A DNA stretch of 37,132 bases from an uncultured Acetatifactor sp. (GCA_910586835.1 CAJUJU010000041.1:1-37132), one strand, 5' to 3'; shown: positions 16,901 through 24,216, numbered from the stretch's first letter. Numbers and translations are program-made. The notes: a model not told the origin generated them from the sequence alone.

Positions 16901-19386
16901 CCCTGACAAAGCTGGAGGCCGCAACCTACACGAATCAGTGGGGAGGCCAGACGGCGGAGTTTGCCTTTGAGCCGGCCACGGGCATTTACCGTGGGGCATA
17001 CGGCCTCTTTAACACAGGTGTACTGGCCCAGCCTGTATCGGTGAGTGCTTCCGACAGCTGGGTGCTGGAGGGAGATGTGCAGATCATAGCGGACTGGCAG
17101 TATCCTTCGGTGGGCTTTGCCCTGTACAACGGAAGCGATTTCGCTCAGAACGTGAAGTTTGAGATCGTCCGGGTTACGGCCGACGAAAATAATAAGGACG
17201 GCCATGAGAGACTGGTGCGTGTGAACGGAAAGAACTATATCCAGGGCCAGCCCGGCGACGCGGGAGCGGAGCACAGCGACTGGGTGGCGGCCAACCAGGA
17301 GGCCTTAAAGGGCAGGGTACACATGGCGCTGGTACATGCAGACAGCGGGTACTATCTGTTCCTGAACGGGAGTTCGGTCTGCGGGATCATGGGCCAGGAG
17401 GCTCAAAACCTGACAAGTGGCTGGGGAAGCATCCGTCCGGGCTTCTATGCGGAGCAGGAGGCAACTTTTGAGAACTGGGGTTACTCTGCGGATATTTCGG
17501 GATATGAGGATCAGCTTCCGGGAACGGAAACGGGCAGCCTGAAGGTCAGCGTGACAGGTGTGGATACCGGCGCGGCAGTGACGGTGAAGGACGGAAGCGG
17601 AAATACGGTGCACAGCGCCCATGGCGGCTTCACGGTGAGCCTTTCGGCGGGAACCTATACGGTGTCGGCTGCGGGAACGGGCACGGTAGCCAAAGATGAG
17701 ACGGTGGTGGTGACGAAGGGCGGTACGGTGGAAGTGACCCTGAAGACCCTGACAAAGCTGGAGGCCGCAACCTACACGAATCAGTGGGGAGGCCAGACGG
17801 CGGAGTTTGCCTTTGAGCCGGCCACGGGCATTTACCGTGGGGCATACGGCCTCTTTAACACAGGTGTACTGGCCCAGCCTGTATCGGTGAGTGCTTCCGA
17901 CAGCTGGGTGCTGGAGGGAGATGTGCAGATCATAGCGGACTGGCAGTATCCTTCGGTGGGCTTTGCCCTGTACAACGGAAGCGATTTCGCTCAGAACGTG
18001 AAGTTTGAGATCGTCCGGGTTACGGCCGACGAAAATAATAAGGACGGCCATGAGAGACTGGTGCGTGTGAACGGAAAGAACTATATCCAGGGCCAGCCCG
18101 GCGACGCGGGAGCGGAGCACAGCGACTGGGTGGCGGCCAACCAGGAGGCCTTAAAGGGCAGGGTACACATGGCGCTGGTACATGCAGACAGCGGGTACTA
18201 TCTGTTCCTGAACGGGAGTTCGGTCTGCGGGATCATGGGCCAGGAGGCTCAAAACCTGACAAGTGGCTGGGGAAGCATCCGTCCGGGCTTCTATGCGGAG
18301 CAGGAGGCAACCTTTGAGAACTGGGGTTACTCTGCGGATATCTCAGGGTATCAGGATAAGCTTCCGCCCAAAATGGAATGGATCCATGATCCGTTTGTGT
18401 ATGATTTTGCAGCCGGACAGTACCTGGTTACGGATCACAATAAAACCGCTAACGGCGGATGGTTTGCCGGGTTTTCGCAAAGTCAGGGAGCGCCTTTTTT
18501 GGCGGAGGCCACGGTGCGGGATATGGATACACAGCTGTGGCCGTCGGCAGGACTGCTGGTTGGAACGGACGCAAGCCATTATGTGAGGTTTTCCGTGATC
18601 CGCAATACGGATGCGAATCCAAATGTCTATGCTCTGCGGGTGGGGAACGCAGTCGGCCAGGAGATTGTGAAATGGTTTGCCGATCTGGACGGACTGCAGG
18701 ACAATCTTCCCTTTGGGGCAGACGGAACCGGCAGCATGAAGCTTGCGGTGGCCTATCAGGACGGAAGCTGGCATGTATTTATAAATGACAGGCAGGCGGT
18801 GACGCTTGCCGAGACAGAACTGCTCTCCGGCACCACATCCATCCGGGATTCTCTGGGAACCGGAGACTTGAAAGCAGGACTGTTCGCAGAGAGAATGGTT
18901 ACCTTTGTGAACTGGAATTATTCCGGGGACCTGGGGGGCTATGCCGATCAGATTTCGACAATTGCGGATGCCAAAGCCGCAAGAAAAGCAGTAAGGATTC
19001 CCGGCAGATTTCCGTCGGAAGCGGATGGAACAGTCAGTGGAAATGATGCGGGAACGCAGGACACGGTCAGCGGAAATGATGCAGGGGCGTCAGAAGCTGT
19101 CAGTGGAAATGATGCGGGGGTGTCAGAAGTTGTCAGTGGAAATGATGCAGGGGCGTCAGAAGCTGTCAGTGGAAATGATGCAGGGGCGTCAGAAGCTGTC
19201 AGTGGAAATGATGCGGGGGTGTCAGAAGTTGTCAGCGGGAATGACGCAGGCGGACAGAACGGCCTGCCAGGGAGCACAGCCGGAGCCGTCAGCGGCAATG
19301 CAGTGTCAAAGGGAACTCCCGGAGAGACACCCGAAAAGAATTCGGCCAGGCCGGAGGCACAGGGCACCGTAAGCGGGAATCCGTAG
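10987..19386 (+). CDS. Giant repetitive surface lipoprotein (2799 aa), probable glycan-binding scaffold
   Basis: The protein starts with a signal peptide and a lipobox (F-L-G-G-C, C43). Residues about 72-260 resemble a CBM9-like sugar-binding domain (I-D-G-V-L-S-E-Q-V-W). A divergent sandwich domain and an InlB-type segment follow (about 265-550), then another sandwich domain. Five repeats of about 195 residues begin near W909, W1104, W1300, W1496 and W1690; each starts E-W-I and contains A-N-G-G-Y, W-P-S-(V/A)-G-(L/V)-L, H-Y-V-R-F-S-V and L-F-A-E-R. Two nearly identical 282-residue units follow (about 1902 and 2184), each a small PEGA/carboxypeptidase-regulatory-like domain plus a related sandwich. 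A sixth repeat begins near W2465. The tail holds seven V-S-G-N-D-A-G repeats. The repeats look like laminin-G/DUF1080-type lectin folds. No catalytic motif, LPXTG or S-layer domain was seen. Translational coupling to the GH43-like gene places it at the cell surface. The function is inferred. Confidence 0.75.
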   Translation: MRRYKSNYPGRGPGLFGRIFQSVLRVSAYLLLPGACAAFLGGCGEQAISVDVNVIESTDEYDWQYTPAFVGEKDGDMQIDGVLSEQVWQDRNWLTHCEKDVSLRYTTAFTQKGLYIAAVAEDEHMQWNDKRAFMNNSSFRFYIVSNTAEDYFCFDCLNFLVDQEDSSCRQQVRFEAEAARSVNEAGVPTLTAEFFAAWEDLNYTVNPETGMPDFARIVPMYRYVEGFESADNAFLKPAFAEVDNNRVNNTLLFNKDGYINVSGDEAELGNAANGYAKSDGWDLSGLEGGQDGVRTVRTTAEHGQAIFFSDIESSRYAYSVDMKLAGGINDTAPSAGVCDMKSAAEFNCMRIAGAPYLDSGRKALTYNTLDFYETLWHDVLRGDRVESVGSDIINIRVIKDDTRYYYIINDVYAFSLDLDWLGGRTCPGLYSLGADVEYSGWETRDYEGAENDEAFAALTDEYMHVIKVSDRVSGGSLSLNKLAVRRGSGEAVELTVRPAKGYLLTDLLVNGKSEYDNLIPGMKDGVIELHPTESMMIDAVFTPLPAESCIRVTGQVARDNGAAVIGLPHVLQSSDADLTRLLSWQDMTTASGMFDVMLLRGGEYELGGRTFAADGCYTLSFEGTFPEGEQHVFTVDTGEERFEGQSFYDWGTIILNPVKARNMEQDSEGNVYTTNTDYSDDYSYFVCNEAVEGSFRLDMTARAENDRWPCYGFTLEDEYGGSVQFFAAGGTTYRIMRNYDGQYQQSDRGVTFAAGECRLALVCDENSDRIFFYVNDVLFDSVKRSDYLTGASVRYGIVGYMSGADGSFRRVTAGDPFAVFTRPVVTTEFSVTAPEEARLILNGERIDGKDVPVLSEVTVTIPVSGSRQYVIYLDGKPLETVREDGEIRAVFTVTGPHRIEYDAAYITEWIHDPFEYDSASGGYRVNDHMKTANGGYLAGASVKQGDPFLLEAVIRDMATSQWPSVGLLVGTDAEHYVRFSVIRNTDTKPNQYAFRVGNADGKEIVKWFSDIETLADNHPFKAGGSMKLGLAYEDGFYYVFINGNPAMAFDERELLSDEISIRDSLGGKNRVKLGLFAERRATFTSWSHSSDTDRYLAGTRGMEWIHRPLLYHEADGTYRVLDHGSVANGGYFKDAYIEQKGPFMLEATVRDMDTQLWPSVGLLVGTDAEHYVRFSVVRNTDAEPDVYGLRAGNAQGKEIVRWFSDIETLKDNMPFGSDGDGEMKLALVYDGRFYYMFVNGVMATAFGDYELLSGQISIRDSLGEGSVRPGLFAERKATFADWAYSGELSKYLGKVPKMEWIHTPLMYDFGSGRFRVTDRNSLANGGYFGNFSVKPGEAFLVEAGMSNMDPEFWPSAGVLVGTDAAHYVRFSVVRNTDADPDVYGLRVGNAGGKEIVRWFSDLEPLADNKPFGADEKGVMKLAVAYRDGDYHVFVNDELAVSLSENELLSGQVSIRDSLGSGNVKTGLFGERRITFTGWNYSADPSGYLKDMPRMEWIHSPMVYDFASGQYRVIDHNSVANGGYFTDFAGKKGESFLVEATVRDMDTQLWPSVGLLAGTDAEHYVRFSVVRNTDANPNVYGLRVGNADGKEIVKWFSDIETLADNQPFKNGGSMKLALAYEGGYYYLFVNGVQAAAFEGKELLSGEISIDASLGSGDRKVGLFAERRATFADWNYSADVSKYLGSAPKLEWIYQPLVFDAESGSLRVTDHNSTANGGYFADFSGQQGKAFLVKTTVRDMDADTWPSVGLLAGTDGEHYVRFSVIRNTDAAARARGGASDPYVYLLRVGNADGKELVRPFSDIPALADHKPFGESGTGEMKLELLYCGGTYYVYINDVLAAGFAESVLLGNVDSGQMSIRDSLGSGSVKLGLFAERKITFVNWSYTADETEILNRLPSKEDQGSLKVSVTGVDTGAAVMVKDGSGNTVHSAQGGFTVSLSAGTYTVSAAGTGTVAKDETVVVTKGGTVEVTLKTLTKLEAATYTNQWGGQTAEFAFEPATGIYRGAYGLFNTGVLAQPVSVSASDSWVLEGDVQIIADWQYPSVGFALYNGSDFAQNVKFEIVRVTADENNKDGHERLVRVNGKNYIQGQPGDAGAEHSDWVAANQEALKGRVHMALVHADSGYYLFLNGSSVCGIMGQEAQNLTSGWGSIRPGFYAEQEATFENWGYSADISGYEDQLPGTETGSLKVSVTGVDTGAAVTVKDGSGNTVHSAHGGFTVSLSAGTYTVSAAGTGTVAKDETVVVTKGGTVEVTLKTLTKLEAATYTNQWGGQTAEFAFEPATGIYRGAYGLFNTGVLAQPVSVSASDSWVLEGDVQIIADWQYPSVGFALYNGSDFAQNVKFEIVRVTADENNKDGHERLVRVNGKNYIQGQPGDAGAEHSDWVAANQEALKGRVHMALVHADSGYYLFLNGSSVCGIMGQEAQNLTSGWGSIRPGFYAEQEATFENWGYSADISGYQDKLPPKMEWIHDPFVYDFAAGQYLVTDHNKTANGGWFAGFSQSQGAPFLAEATVRDMDTQLWPSAGLLVGTDASHYVRFSVIRNTDANPNVYALRVGNAVGQEIVKWFADLDGLQDNLPFGADGTGSMKLAVAYQDGSWHVFINDRQAVTLAETELLSGTTSIRDSLGTGDLKAGLFAERMVTFVNWNYSGDLGGYADQISTIADAKAARKAVRIPGRFPSEADGTVSGNDAGTQDTVSGNDAGASEAVSGNDAGVSEVVSGNDAGASEAVSGNDAGASEAVSGNDAGVSEVVSGNDAGGQNGLPGSTAGAVSGNAVSKGTPGETPEKNSARPEAQGTVSGNP
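13705..16668 (+). repeat. Five tandem ~195-residue lectin-like protein repeats (R1-R5)
   Basis: Five protein-level repeats start at about 13705, 14290, 14878, 15466 and 16051 (conserved Trp codons at 13711, 14296, 14884, 15472 and 16054). The period is 194-196 residues. Each begins with an E-W-I tryptophan motif and ends with an A-E-R or G-E-R motif, an I/A-T-F and a W-x-Y-S-type segment. The DNA has diverged, so these are older duplications than the pair further right. A sixth copy lies at 18373-18945. Confidence 0.85.
16686..17520 (+). repeat. Recent in-frame duplication, copy 1 (about 835 bp)
   Basis: This segment recurs at 17532-18366 with an offset of 846 bases (282 codons). I found only about ten differences, near the two ends; the inner 600 or so bases look identical. 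It encodes a small PEGA-like domain (S-L-K-V-S-V-T-G) plus a sandwich domain (T-N-Q-W-G-G-Q). Confidence 0.9.
17532..18366 (+). repeat. Recent in-frame duplication, copy 2 (about 835 bp)
   Basis: Second copy of the segment at 16686-17520, in the same frame of the giant lipoprotein gene. The ends differ slightly, for example ATG versus ACG near the start and the last 25 bases before L-P. The near identity implies recent duplication or ongoing gene conversion, and could collapse in short-read assemblies. Confidence 0.9.
19033..19263 (+). repeat. 33-bp coding minisatellite, seven units (V-S-G-N-D-A-G tail)
   Basis: Seven tandem 33-base units encode 11-residue repeats of the pattern V-S-G-N-D-A-G-x-x-E-x, alternating A-S-E-A and V-S-E-V versions. 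Two more V-S-G-N motifs follow outside the array, one of them the last residues before the stop. It is in frame, so unit changes alter only tail length. Confidence 0.9.
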
Positions 19387-19440
19387 ACGGCAGAAATAAC
19401 AAACCATGATGCGAAACAGGCATGGTCAGTCAAAAAAATA

Positions 19441-19473
19441 CAGGAGGCAGGAGAGGAAACTACCTGCCTCCTG
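19441..19473. terminator. Strong hairpin between the giant lipoprotein gene and the GH31 gene
   Basis: An 11-bp perfect stem (arms 19441-19451 and 19463-19473) with an 11-base loop. On the plus strand it is followed only by CTTTA, so it would be a partial terminator or an RNA processing/stability element within the operon. On the minus strand it is followed by TATTTTTTT, but no minus-strand gene ends here. Confidence 0.45.
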
Positions 19474-19498
19474 CTTTATCAGAAGGAGAAAAATCAAA

Positions 19499-22057
19499 AT
19501 GGATCATACGATTATTTATGGTAATATCCGGGTGCAGCTGCTCTCCGCCGACATTGTCCGCATAGAGTACAGCGAGAAGCAGGATTTTTGTGACAGGGAC
19601 ACTTTTTTTATTCCCGGCAGGAGTCAGATGAAGGGATTTGATCATTACAGCACGGAGGAGACAAAAGAGGGGATCGAAATCTTCTTTGACGGTTTGAAAC
19701 TGGAGATTTCCGGTCGGGCGGCTTCTCTTGACGGGGTAAGGCTGACAGATCAGGCGGGGGAAGTCCTGTATGTGGGGACGAGGGGCAGGAACAGCGGGGA
19801 ATTGCCGCCGCTTGGGGACACGCCCCGGGTTTTTGACCTGTACGATACGCCCCGCATTCTGACACCGGAGGGCGGCTATACCTGGCGGGGGGATGTGCCG
19901 GACGACGGGTATGAGATTGAGGAGGATGTTCAGGACGTGTATCTGCTGCTGTGTCAAAAGGATGCGCGGAAGCTGCGCAGACTGTATGTGGAGCTGACAG
20001 GACGCAACGAGCTGGTGCGGCTGGCCGTGCTGGGAGCCTGGGACTCCCGATTTTATGCGTACAGCGAAGAAAGCGCAAAGGCTATGATCGACGAATTTAT
20101 CCGCCGGGATATTCCGCTGGATAATCTGGTGCTGGATACGGACTGGCGCGCAGCCTCCGAGCGGGGCATAGGCTATGACATCAACACCTGCCTGTTTCCG
20201 GACATGAGGCGCTTTTTGGAATACGCGCACAGTAAAAATGTGGAGATCATGTTCAATGATCACCCGGAACCGGTGGAGGGTGCGTCGTCGCTGCTGGACG
20301 GCAGGGAGGTGAAGTACCGGGAGGAAAAGCTCCGGTTCCTGCTGGCGCTTGGGCTGGATACCTGGTGGTATGACCGCAACTGGATCACTTCCCTGATTTC
20401 CCCCACGAAGGGGCTGAAGGCGGAGACCTGGGGGCTTGTCATCTTCCATGATGTGACAGAAAATTTTTACAGAGAGCAGGCGGGGGAGAATTCCCCCGTC
20501 CGCCCGGTGATCATGGGCAACGTGAATAACATTGTAAACGGAGTCTATCGTGAAATCCTGGATTCGGCTTCCCATCGGTATTCCATCCAATGGACCGGTG
20601 ACAACTGCTGTGACAGGGAATCCATCGCCAACGAGATCGGAAACATTCTGAAGGCGGGAAACAATGCCGTCGGCTACCCGAATTTTGACTGCGGCGGCCA
20701 TCTGGGCAACCCGGATAAAGAGCTGTATCTGCGCTGGATTCAGTGCGGCGTCCTGTCTCCCGTGTTCCGGCCGCACTGTACCAAGGGGCTGGAGCGTTAC
20801 CGGGAACCCTGGGAATACGGTGATCCGGAAGTGGTGGAGATTGCCCGCCGGTATTATAAGCTGCGTTATCGGCTGCTGCCGGTGTTGTATAAGAGTGCCT
20901 ACGAAAACTATGAGAGCGGCGTTCCGCTGTGCCGGGCCATGGGCTGGAATTATCCCGAAGACGAGAAGGCACTGGCGGTGGAGGATGCTTTTATGCTGGG
21001 CAGGAACCTGTTGGCGGCGCCCGTCTGTGGCGGGAAGTTTGAGAAGCTGCCCCGGGAATGGTATGCCGCTCCGGTGCGGGCAAGCTATTATGACGGGACG
21101 AAATTTGAGGGAGAGCCGGTTTGGAAGGAGAGCTATGACAGCCTGAACCTTTACTTCGACCGGGTGTCTCCCGGAGGTGACGTGCCGGTGTACGAATATT
21201 CCGCGGTGTTTGAGACCTGTCTTGTGTGTGAGGAGGATGTGGATCTGATTGTTGAGGCCAACGACGGCCTGCGGGTAAAGATCGACGGCGTGCAGACCTG
21301 CGAGGCCTTCTTCGGACATTCCGCCTTGCTGCAGAACGCCGGCGTGCTCACGGGGGGAAAACGGCATCAGGTGCGGATCGAGTATTGCCAGTACGACCAG
21401 GCGGCCTGTGTGTCGCTGTGGTATCGCCGCCGGACGGGGGATCTGTCCGGGCGCAGTGTGTATCTGCCGGAGGGAGAGTGGATGAATCTGTTTGACGGCA
21501 GGCGCTATGCCGGGAGCGACACCTGTGAAGTATGCTGCCTCCCTGATACCATGCCTTTGTTTGTGCGGCTGGGAGGGGTAATTCCCCTGGCGGAGGACGG
21601 GCAGACCACGGCGGAGCAGAAATGGAACAGGATTACCTTTGATTATTATCCTTCCAGGGATGCGCAGGACAGGGATTATCTGTATGAGGATGACACGAAA
21701 ACCACAGCTTACAGAACCGGGGAATACCGAAAGACGCCTTACCAGGCGGGATACGACGCCGGGGCAGAGCGTTTTTACCTGACGATTGGAAAAGCGGAAG
21801 GGGAATTTTTGGGGGAGAAATGCTTTTCTCATCGGAGGGTCGCAGTGCGTTTTCATCTGCTGCCGGATGTGGGGGATATTCGCCGGGTGCTGGTAAACGG
21901 CCTGGAGACACCGTTCACGGTGTTGAAAAAGGAGGAAGGTGCATTTCCGCTGCGGGGAAATTCCGCAGCCGCGGACAGTGACGTGCTTGTGCTGGAGACC
22001 GGGGGGAGCGTTTGGTCGGAAACCCGGATTGAGTTTGTTGTGAAGACGGAGGAGTAA
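19499..22057 (+). CDS. GH31 alpha-glycosidase with PA14-like insertion
   Basis: This 852-residue enzyme should cleave alpha-linked sugars with retention of configuration. It has the N-terminal beta-sandwich of GH31 and a barrel with L-V-L-D-T-D-W-R. The likely nucleophile is D292 in W-W-Y-D-R-N-W and the acid/base is D368 in W-T-G-D-N, followed by G-N-I-L-K-A-G and F-R-P-H-C. Residues about 555-645 look like a PA14 domain (V-E-A-N-D-G-L-R-V-K-I-D-G), a known sugar-binding insertion. No signal peptide is seen, so it is probably cytoplasmic. I chose the ATG at 19499, which has an AGAAGGAG ribosome site about 10 bases before it; an upstream start at 19406 has none and would read through the hairpin at 19441. 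The W-W-Y-D-R-N-W nucleophile region differs from classical alpha-glucosidases, so another specificity (galactoside, GalNAc or xyloside) is possible. Confidence 0.85.
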   Translation: MDHTIIYGNIRVQLLSADIVRIEYSEKQDFCDRDTFFIPGRSQMKGFDHYSTEETKEGIEIFFDGLKLEISGRAASLDGVRLTDQAGEVLYVGTRGRNSGELPPLGDTPRVFDLYDTPRILTPEGGYTWRGDVPDDGYEIEEDVQDVYLLLCQKDARKLRRLYVELTGRNELVRLAVLGAWDSRFYAYSEESAKAMIDEFIRRDIPLDNLVLDTDWRAASERGIGYDINTCLFPDMRRFLEYAHSKNVEIMFNDHPEPVEGASSLLDGREVKYREEKLRFLLALGLDTWWYDRNWITSLISPTKGLKAETWGLVIFHDVTENFYREQAGENSPVRPVIMGNVNNIVNGVYREILDSASHRYSIQWTGDNCCDRESIANEIGNILKAGNNAVGYPNFDCGGHLGNPDKELYLRWIQCGVLSPVFRPHCTKGLERYREPWEYGDPEVVEIARRYYKLRYRLLPVLYKSAYENYESGVPLCRAMGWNYPEDEKALAVEDAFMLGRNLLAAPVCGGKFEKLPREWYAAPVRASYYDGTKFEGEPVWKESYDSLNLYFDRVSPGGDVPVYEYSAVFETCLVCEEDVDLIVEANDGLRVKIDGVQTCEAFFGHSALLQNAGVLTGGKRHQVRIEYCQYDQAACVSLWYRRRTGDLSGRSVYLPEGEWMNLFDGRRYAGSDTCEVCCLPDTMPLFVRLGGVIPLAEDGQTTAEQKWNRITFDYYPSRDAQDRDYLYEDDTKTTAYRTGEYRKTPYQAGYDAGAERFYLTIGKAEGEFLGEKCFSHRRVAVRFHLLPDVGDIRRVLVNGLETPFTVLKKEEGAFPLRGNSAAADSDVLVLETGGSVWSETRIEFVVKTEE

Positions 22058-22061
22058 AGTT

Positions 22062-24092
22062 ATGGTGGAAAGATTATTGCCTGCCTACCCGCTTTTTGTG
22101 AAGGATCCGAATTTTTCTCTCTGGAGTCAGGGGGAGCTGTTAAATGAGAGCCATGTGAAAAGCTGGTGGGGGGAGGAAAAAAAGATTTTCGGAGTAGTCC
22201 GGACAGAAGGCAGGACATACTGTTTCCTGGGGGACGGGGCGGAGCTTAGCGGCTGTGGCGTGGAAAAGGCAGTGCAGACGGCGCTTTCGGTGACGGCGTT
22301 TTCCACGGATTACGAATTTGAGGCGGGGAAGGTGAGATTGAAGATAAGGTTTGTCTCGCCGCTTCCGCCGGATGACCCGGAGCTGCTGTCGCTTCCCGTC
22401 TGCTATATGGAGTACGAGATGGAGGGGGATGGGCAGGCGCAGCTGGCCTTGTTTGTGAACCGCGGGATTGCATATAACAAGATGCCTGACCAATCCGGGC
22501 ACTGCGTCCGGGGCGGGACGGTGAACCTGAAGGGATTTCAGTGTGCGTTTTTCGGCCTGCGGCGTCAGCTCCCCCTTTCCAATAATGGGGACGCCATGGG
22601 GGCCGACTGGGGATATTTTTATCTGTCGGGCGAGAGGGCATGTATTCTGGATGAGGCGGAGCTGACGGCCTGGCTGGCGGGAGGATGTACGGATTTTGCG
22701 TGTGTGGGAGAGGAGCGCTATCTGGGATCCTGGAACAGCGCCCGGAAGGGGGCGGTTCTGCTTGGGTATGACGATCTGGTTTCCGTTGATTATTTCGGGA
22801 CGTTTTTGAAAGGGTACTATCTGGAGAATCACACGATCATTGAGGCGCTGGAGACGGTTTATCACAACCGGGGCGTCATCAATGAACAGCTGGCGGTCTT
22901 TGAGAGAGGGCTGAGGGAACGGTGCAGGGAATACGGAGAGGAGTATCTGTCCGTTTTATTTGCCTCGCTGCGGCAGAGTGTGGGGGCGCACAAGTTGGTG
23001 AAAAACAGAAGGGGCGAATTGCTTTTTCTGTCAAAGGAATGTTGTTCCAACGGCTGTATCGCCACGGTGGACGTGAGCTACCCTTCCGCGCCGCTGTTTC
23101 TGCTGTACAATCCGGAACTGGTCAAGGGAATGATGCGTCCTATTCTGGAATTTGCAAAAATGCCGGTGTGGCCTTTTGACTTTGCCCCCCACGACGTGGG
23201 GACGTATCCGGCCTGCTGCGGGCAGGTATACGGACTGAAGACGGGGGAGGGCAGTCGTTTCCGTTGTCTTTTGAAGCAGCAGGAGGGAACGGAGGAGACG
23301 CACTTCCCGCTGTACCTGCTGCCGGAGGGCAGCGATGTCTATGACGAGAAGCAGCAGATGCCTGTGGAAGAGTGCGCCAACATGCTGATTCTGTTTCTGG
23401 CGTGTTATCGGTTTGACGGCGATATCGGCTTTTTTTCCAAAGAGGCCGCGCTTGCCGGAAACTGGGTGGAATTTTTGGTAAAGTACGGACTGAAGCCGGC
23501 AAATCAGCTGTGTACGGATGATTTTGCGGGACATTTGAAAAACAATCTGAATCTGGCCATTAAGGCGACGGTGGGAATTGCTGCCTATGCGGAGCTGATT
23601 CGCGGAGCGGGAGACGGGAGGACGGCTGACGAATATCGCCGTATCGCTGTGGAGTATGCGGGAGAGATTACGGCTCTGGGCGAAAAATACGGTCGTCTGC
23701 CGCTCACATGGGACTCGGATGAGACCACGTTCTCGCTGAAGTATAATCTGGCGTTTGACAGGATCCTGGGTTTAGGGCTTTTTTCTCAGGCATTCCGGGA
23801 ACGGGAGGCAGACAGCTGCCTGGCGAAAATGGAACGCTTTGGAGTACCCCTTGACAGCCGGGCGGGTTATACCAAGAGCGACTGGCTGATCTGGACGGCA
23901 AGCCTCACGGAAAATGCGGAGAAGAGGATGCGTCTGGTCAGGGCGGTTGCGGACTTTTTGAGGGAGTCTTCGGATCGCGTGCCGTTTGCGGACTGGTATG
24001 AGAGCACCAATGGGGAAATGAAGGGATTCCGCGCCCGGTCGGTGCAGGGAGGCTGCTTTATTTTGCTGCTGTGTTGTTTTCCGCAGTGCTGA
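22062..24092 (+). CDS. Glutaminase A-like DUF4964/DUF5127/DUF4965 family protein
   Basis: This 676-residue protein looks like the bacterial group annotated as glutaminase A-like. The N-terminus has D-P-N-F-S-L-W-S-Q-G and W-W-G-E-E-K-K-I-F-G-V-V-R, matching the DUF4964 start. A beta-rich part to about residue 260 follows, then an alpha-helical region with D-V-G-T-Y-P and D-W-Y-E-S-T-N-G-E near the C-terminus, as in the (alpha/alpha)6-like DUF1793 domain. No signal peptide is present. The ATG lies four bases after the GH31 stop, with the GGAGG ribosome site inside the GH31 end, so the two are coupled. Its place in a glycan operon makes a carbohydrate-active role more likely than glutamine hydrolysis, but this is inference. 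Confidence 0.65.
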   Translation: MVERLLPAYPLFVKDPNFSLWSQGELLNESHVKSWWGEEKKIFGVVRTEGRTYCFLGDGAELSGCGVEKAVQTALSVTAFSTDYEFEAGKVRLKIRFVSPLPPDDPELLSLPVCYMEYEMEGDGQAQLALFVNRGIAYNKMPDQSGHCVRGGTVNLKGFQCAFFGLRRQLPLSNNGDAMGADWGYFYLSGERACILDEAELTAWLAGGCTDFACVGEERYLGSWNSARKGAVLLGYDDLVSVDYFGTFLKGYYLENHTIIEALETVYHNRGVINEQLAVFERGLRERCREYGEEYLSVLFASLRQSVGAHKLVKNRRGELLFLSKECCSNGCIATVDVSYPSAPLFLLYNPELVKGMMRPILEFAKMPVWPFDFAPHDVGTYPACCGQVYGLKTGEGSRFRCLLKQQEGTEETHFPLYLLPEGSDVYDEKQQMPVEECANMLILFLACYRFDGDIGFFSKEAALAGNWVEFLVKYGLKPANQLCTDDFAGHLKNNLNLAIKATVGIAAYAELIRGAGDGRTADEYRRIAVEYAGEITALGEKYGRLPLTWDSDETTFSLKYNLAFDRILGLGLFSQAFREREADSCLAKMERFGVPLDSRAGYTKSDWLIWTASLTENAEKRMRLVRAVADFLRESSDRVPFADWYESTNGEMKGFRARSVQGGCFILLLCCFPQC

Positions 24093-24115
24093 CAAGCGCT
24101 GATGAAAGATACAAG

Positions 24116-24144
24116 TGGACTTATCTGCGGCTTTGTGCTATACT
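24116..24144 (+). promoter_or_regulatory. Promoter of the two-helix membrane protein gene
   Basis: TGGACT (24116-24121) is spaced 17 bases from TATACT (24139-24144), which is preceded by TGC as an extended -10. It lies just after the glycan operon ends and about 70 bases before the chosen start. Confidence 0.55.
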
Positions 24145-24216
24145 TTCCCTGATAAGGACAGGTGACATATCAATATGGAAGAAATGCCTGTTAAAACGGA
24201 CAGGGAGGGTATCAGG

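Noticed and set aside
19406..19498. Upstream start for the GH31 gene
   Set aside because: No ribosome site, a basic unlike-family extension, and it would translate through the hairpin at 19441. The ATG at 19499 has a good ribosome site.
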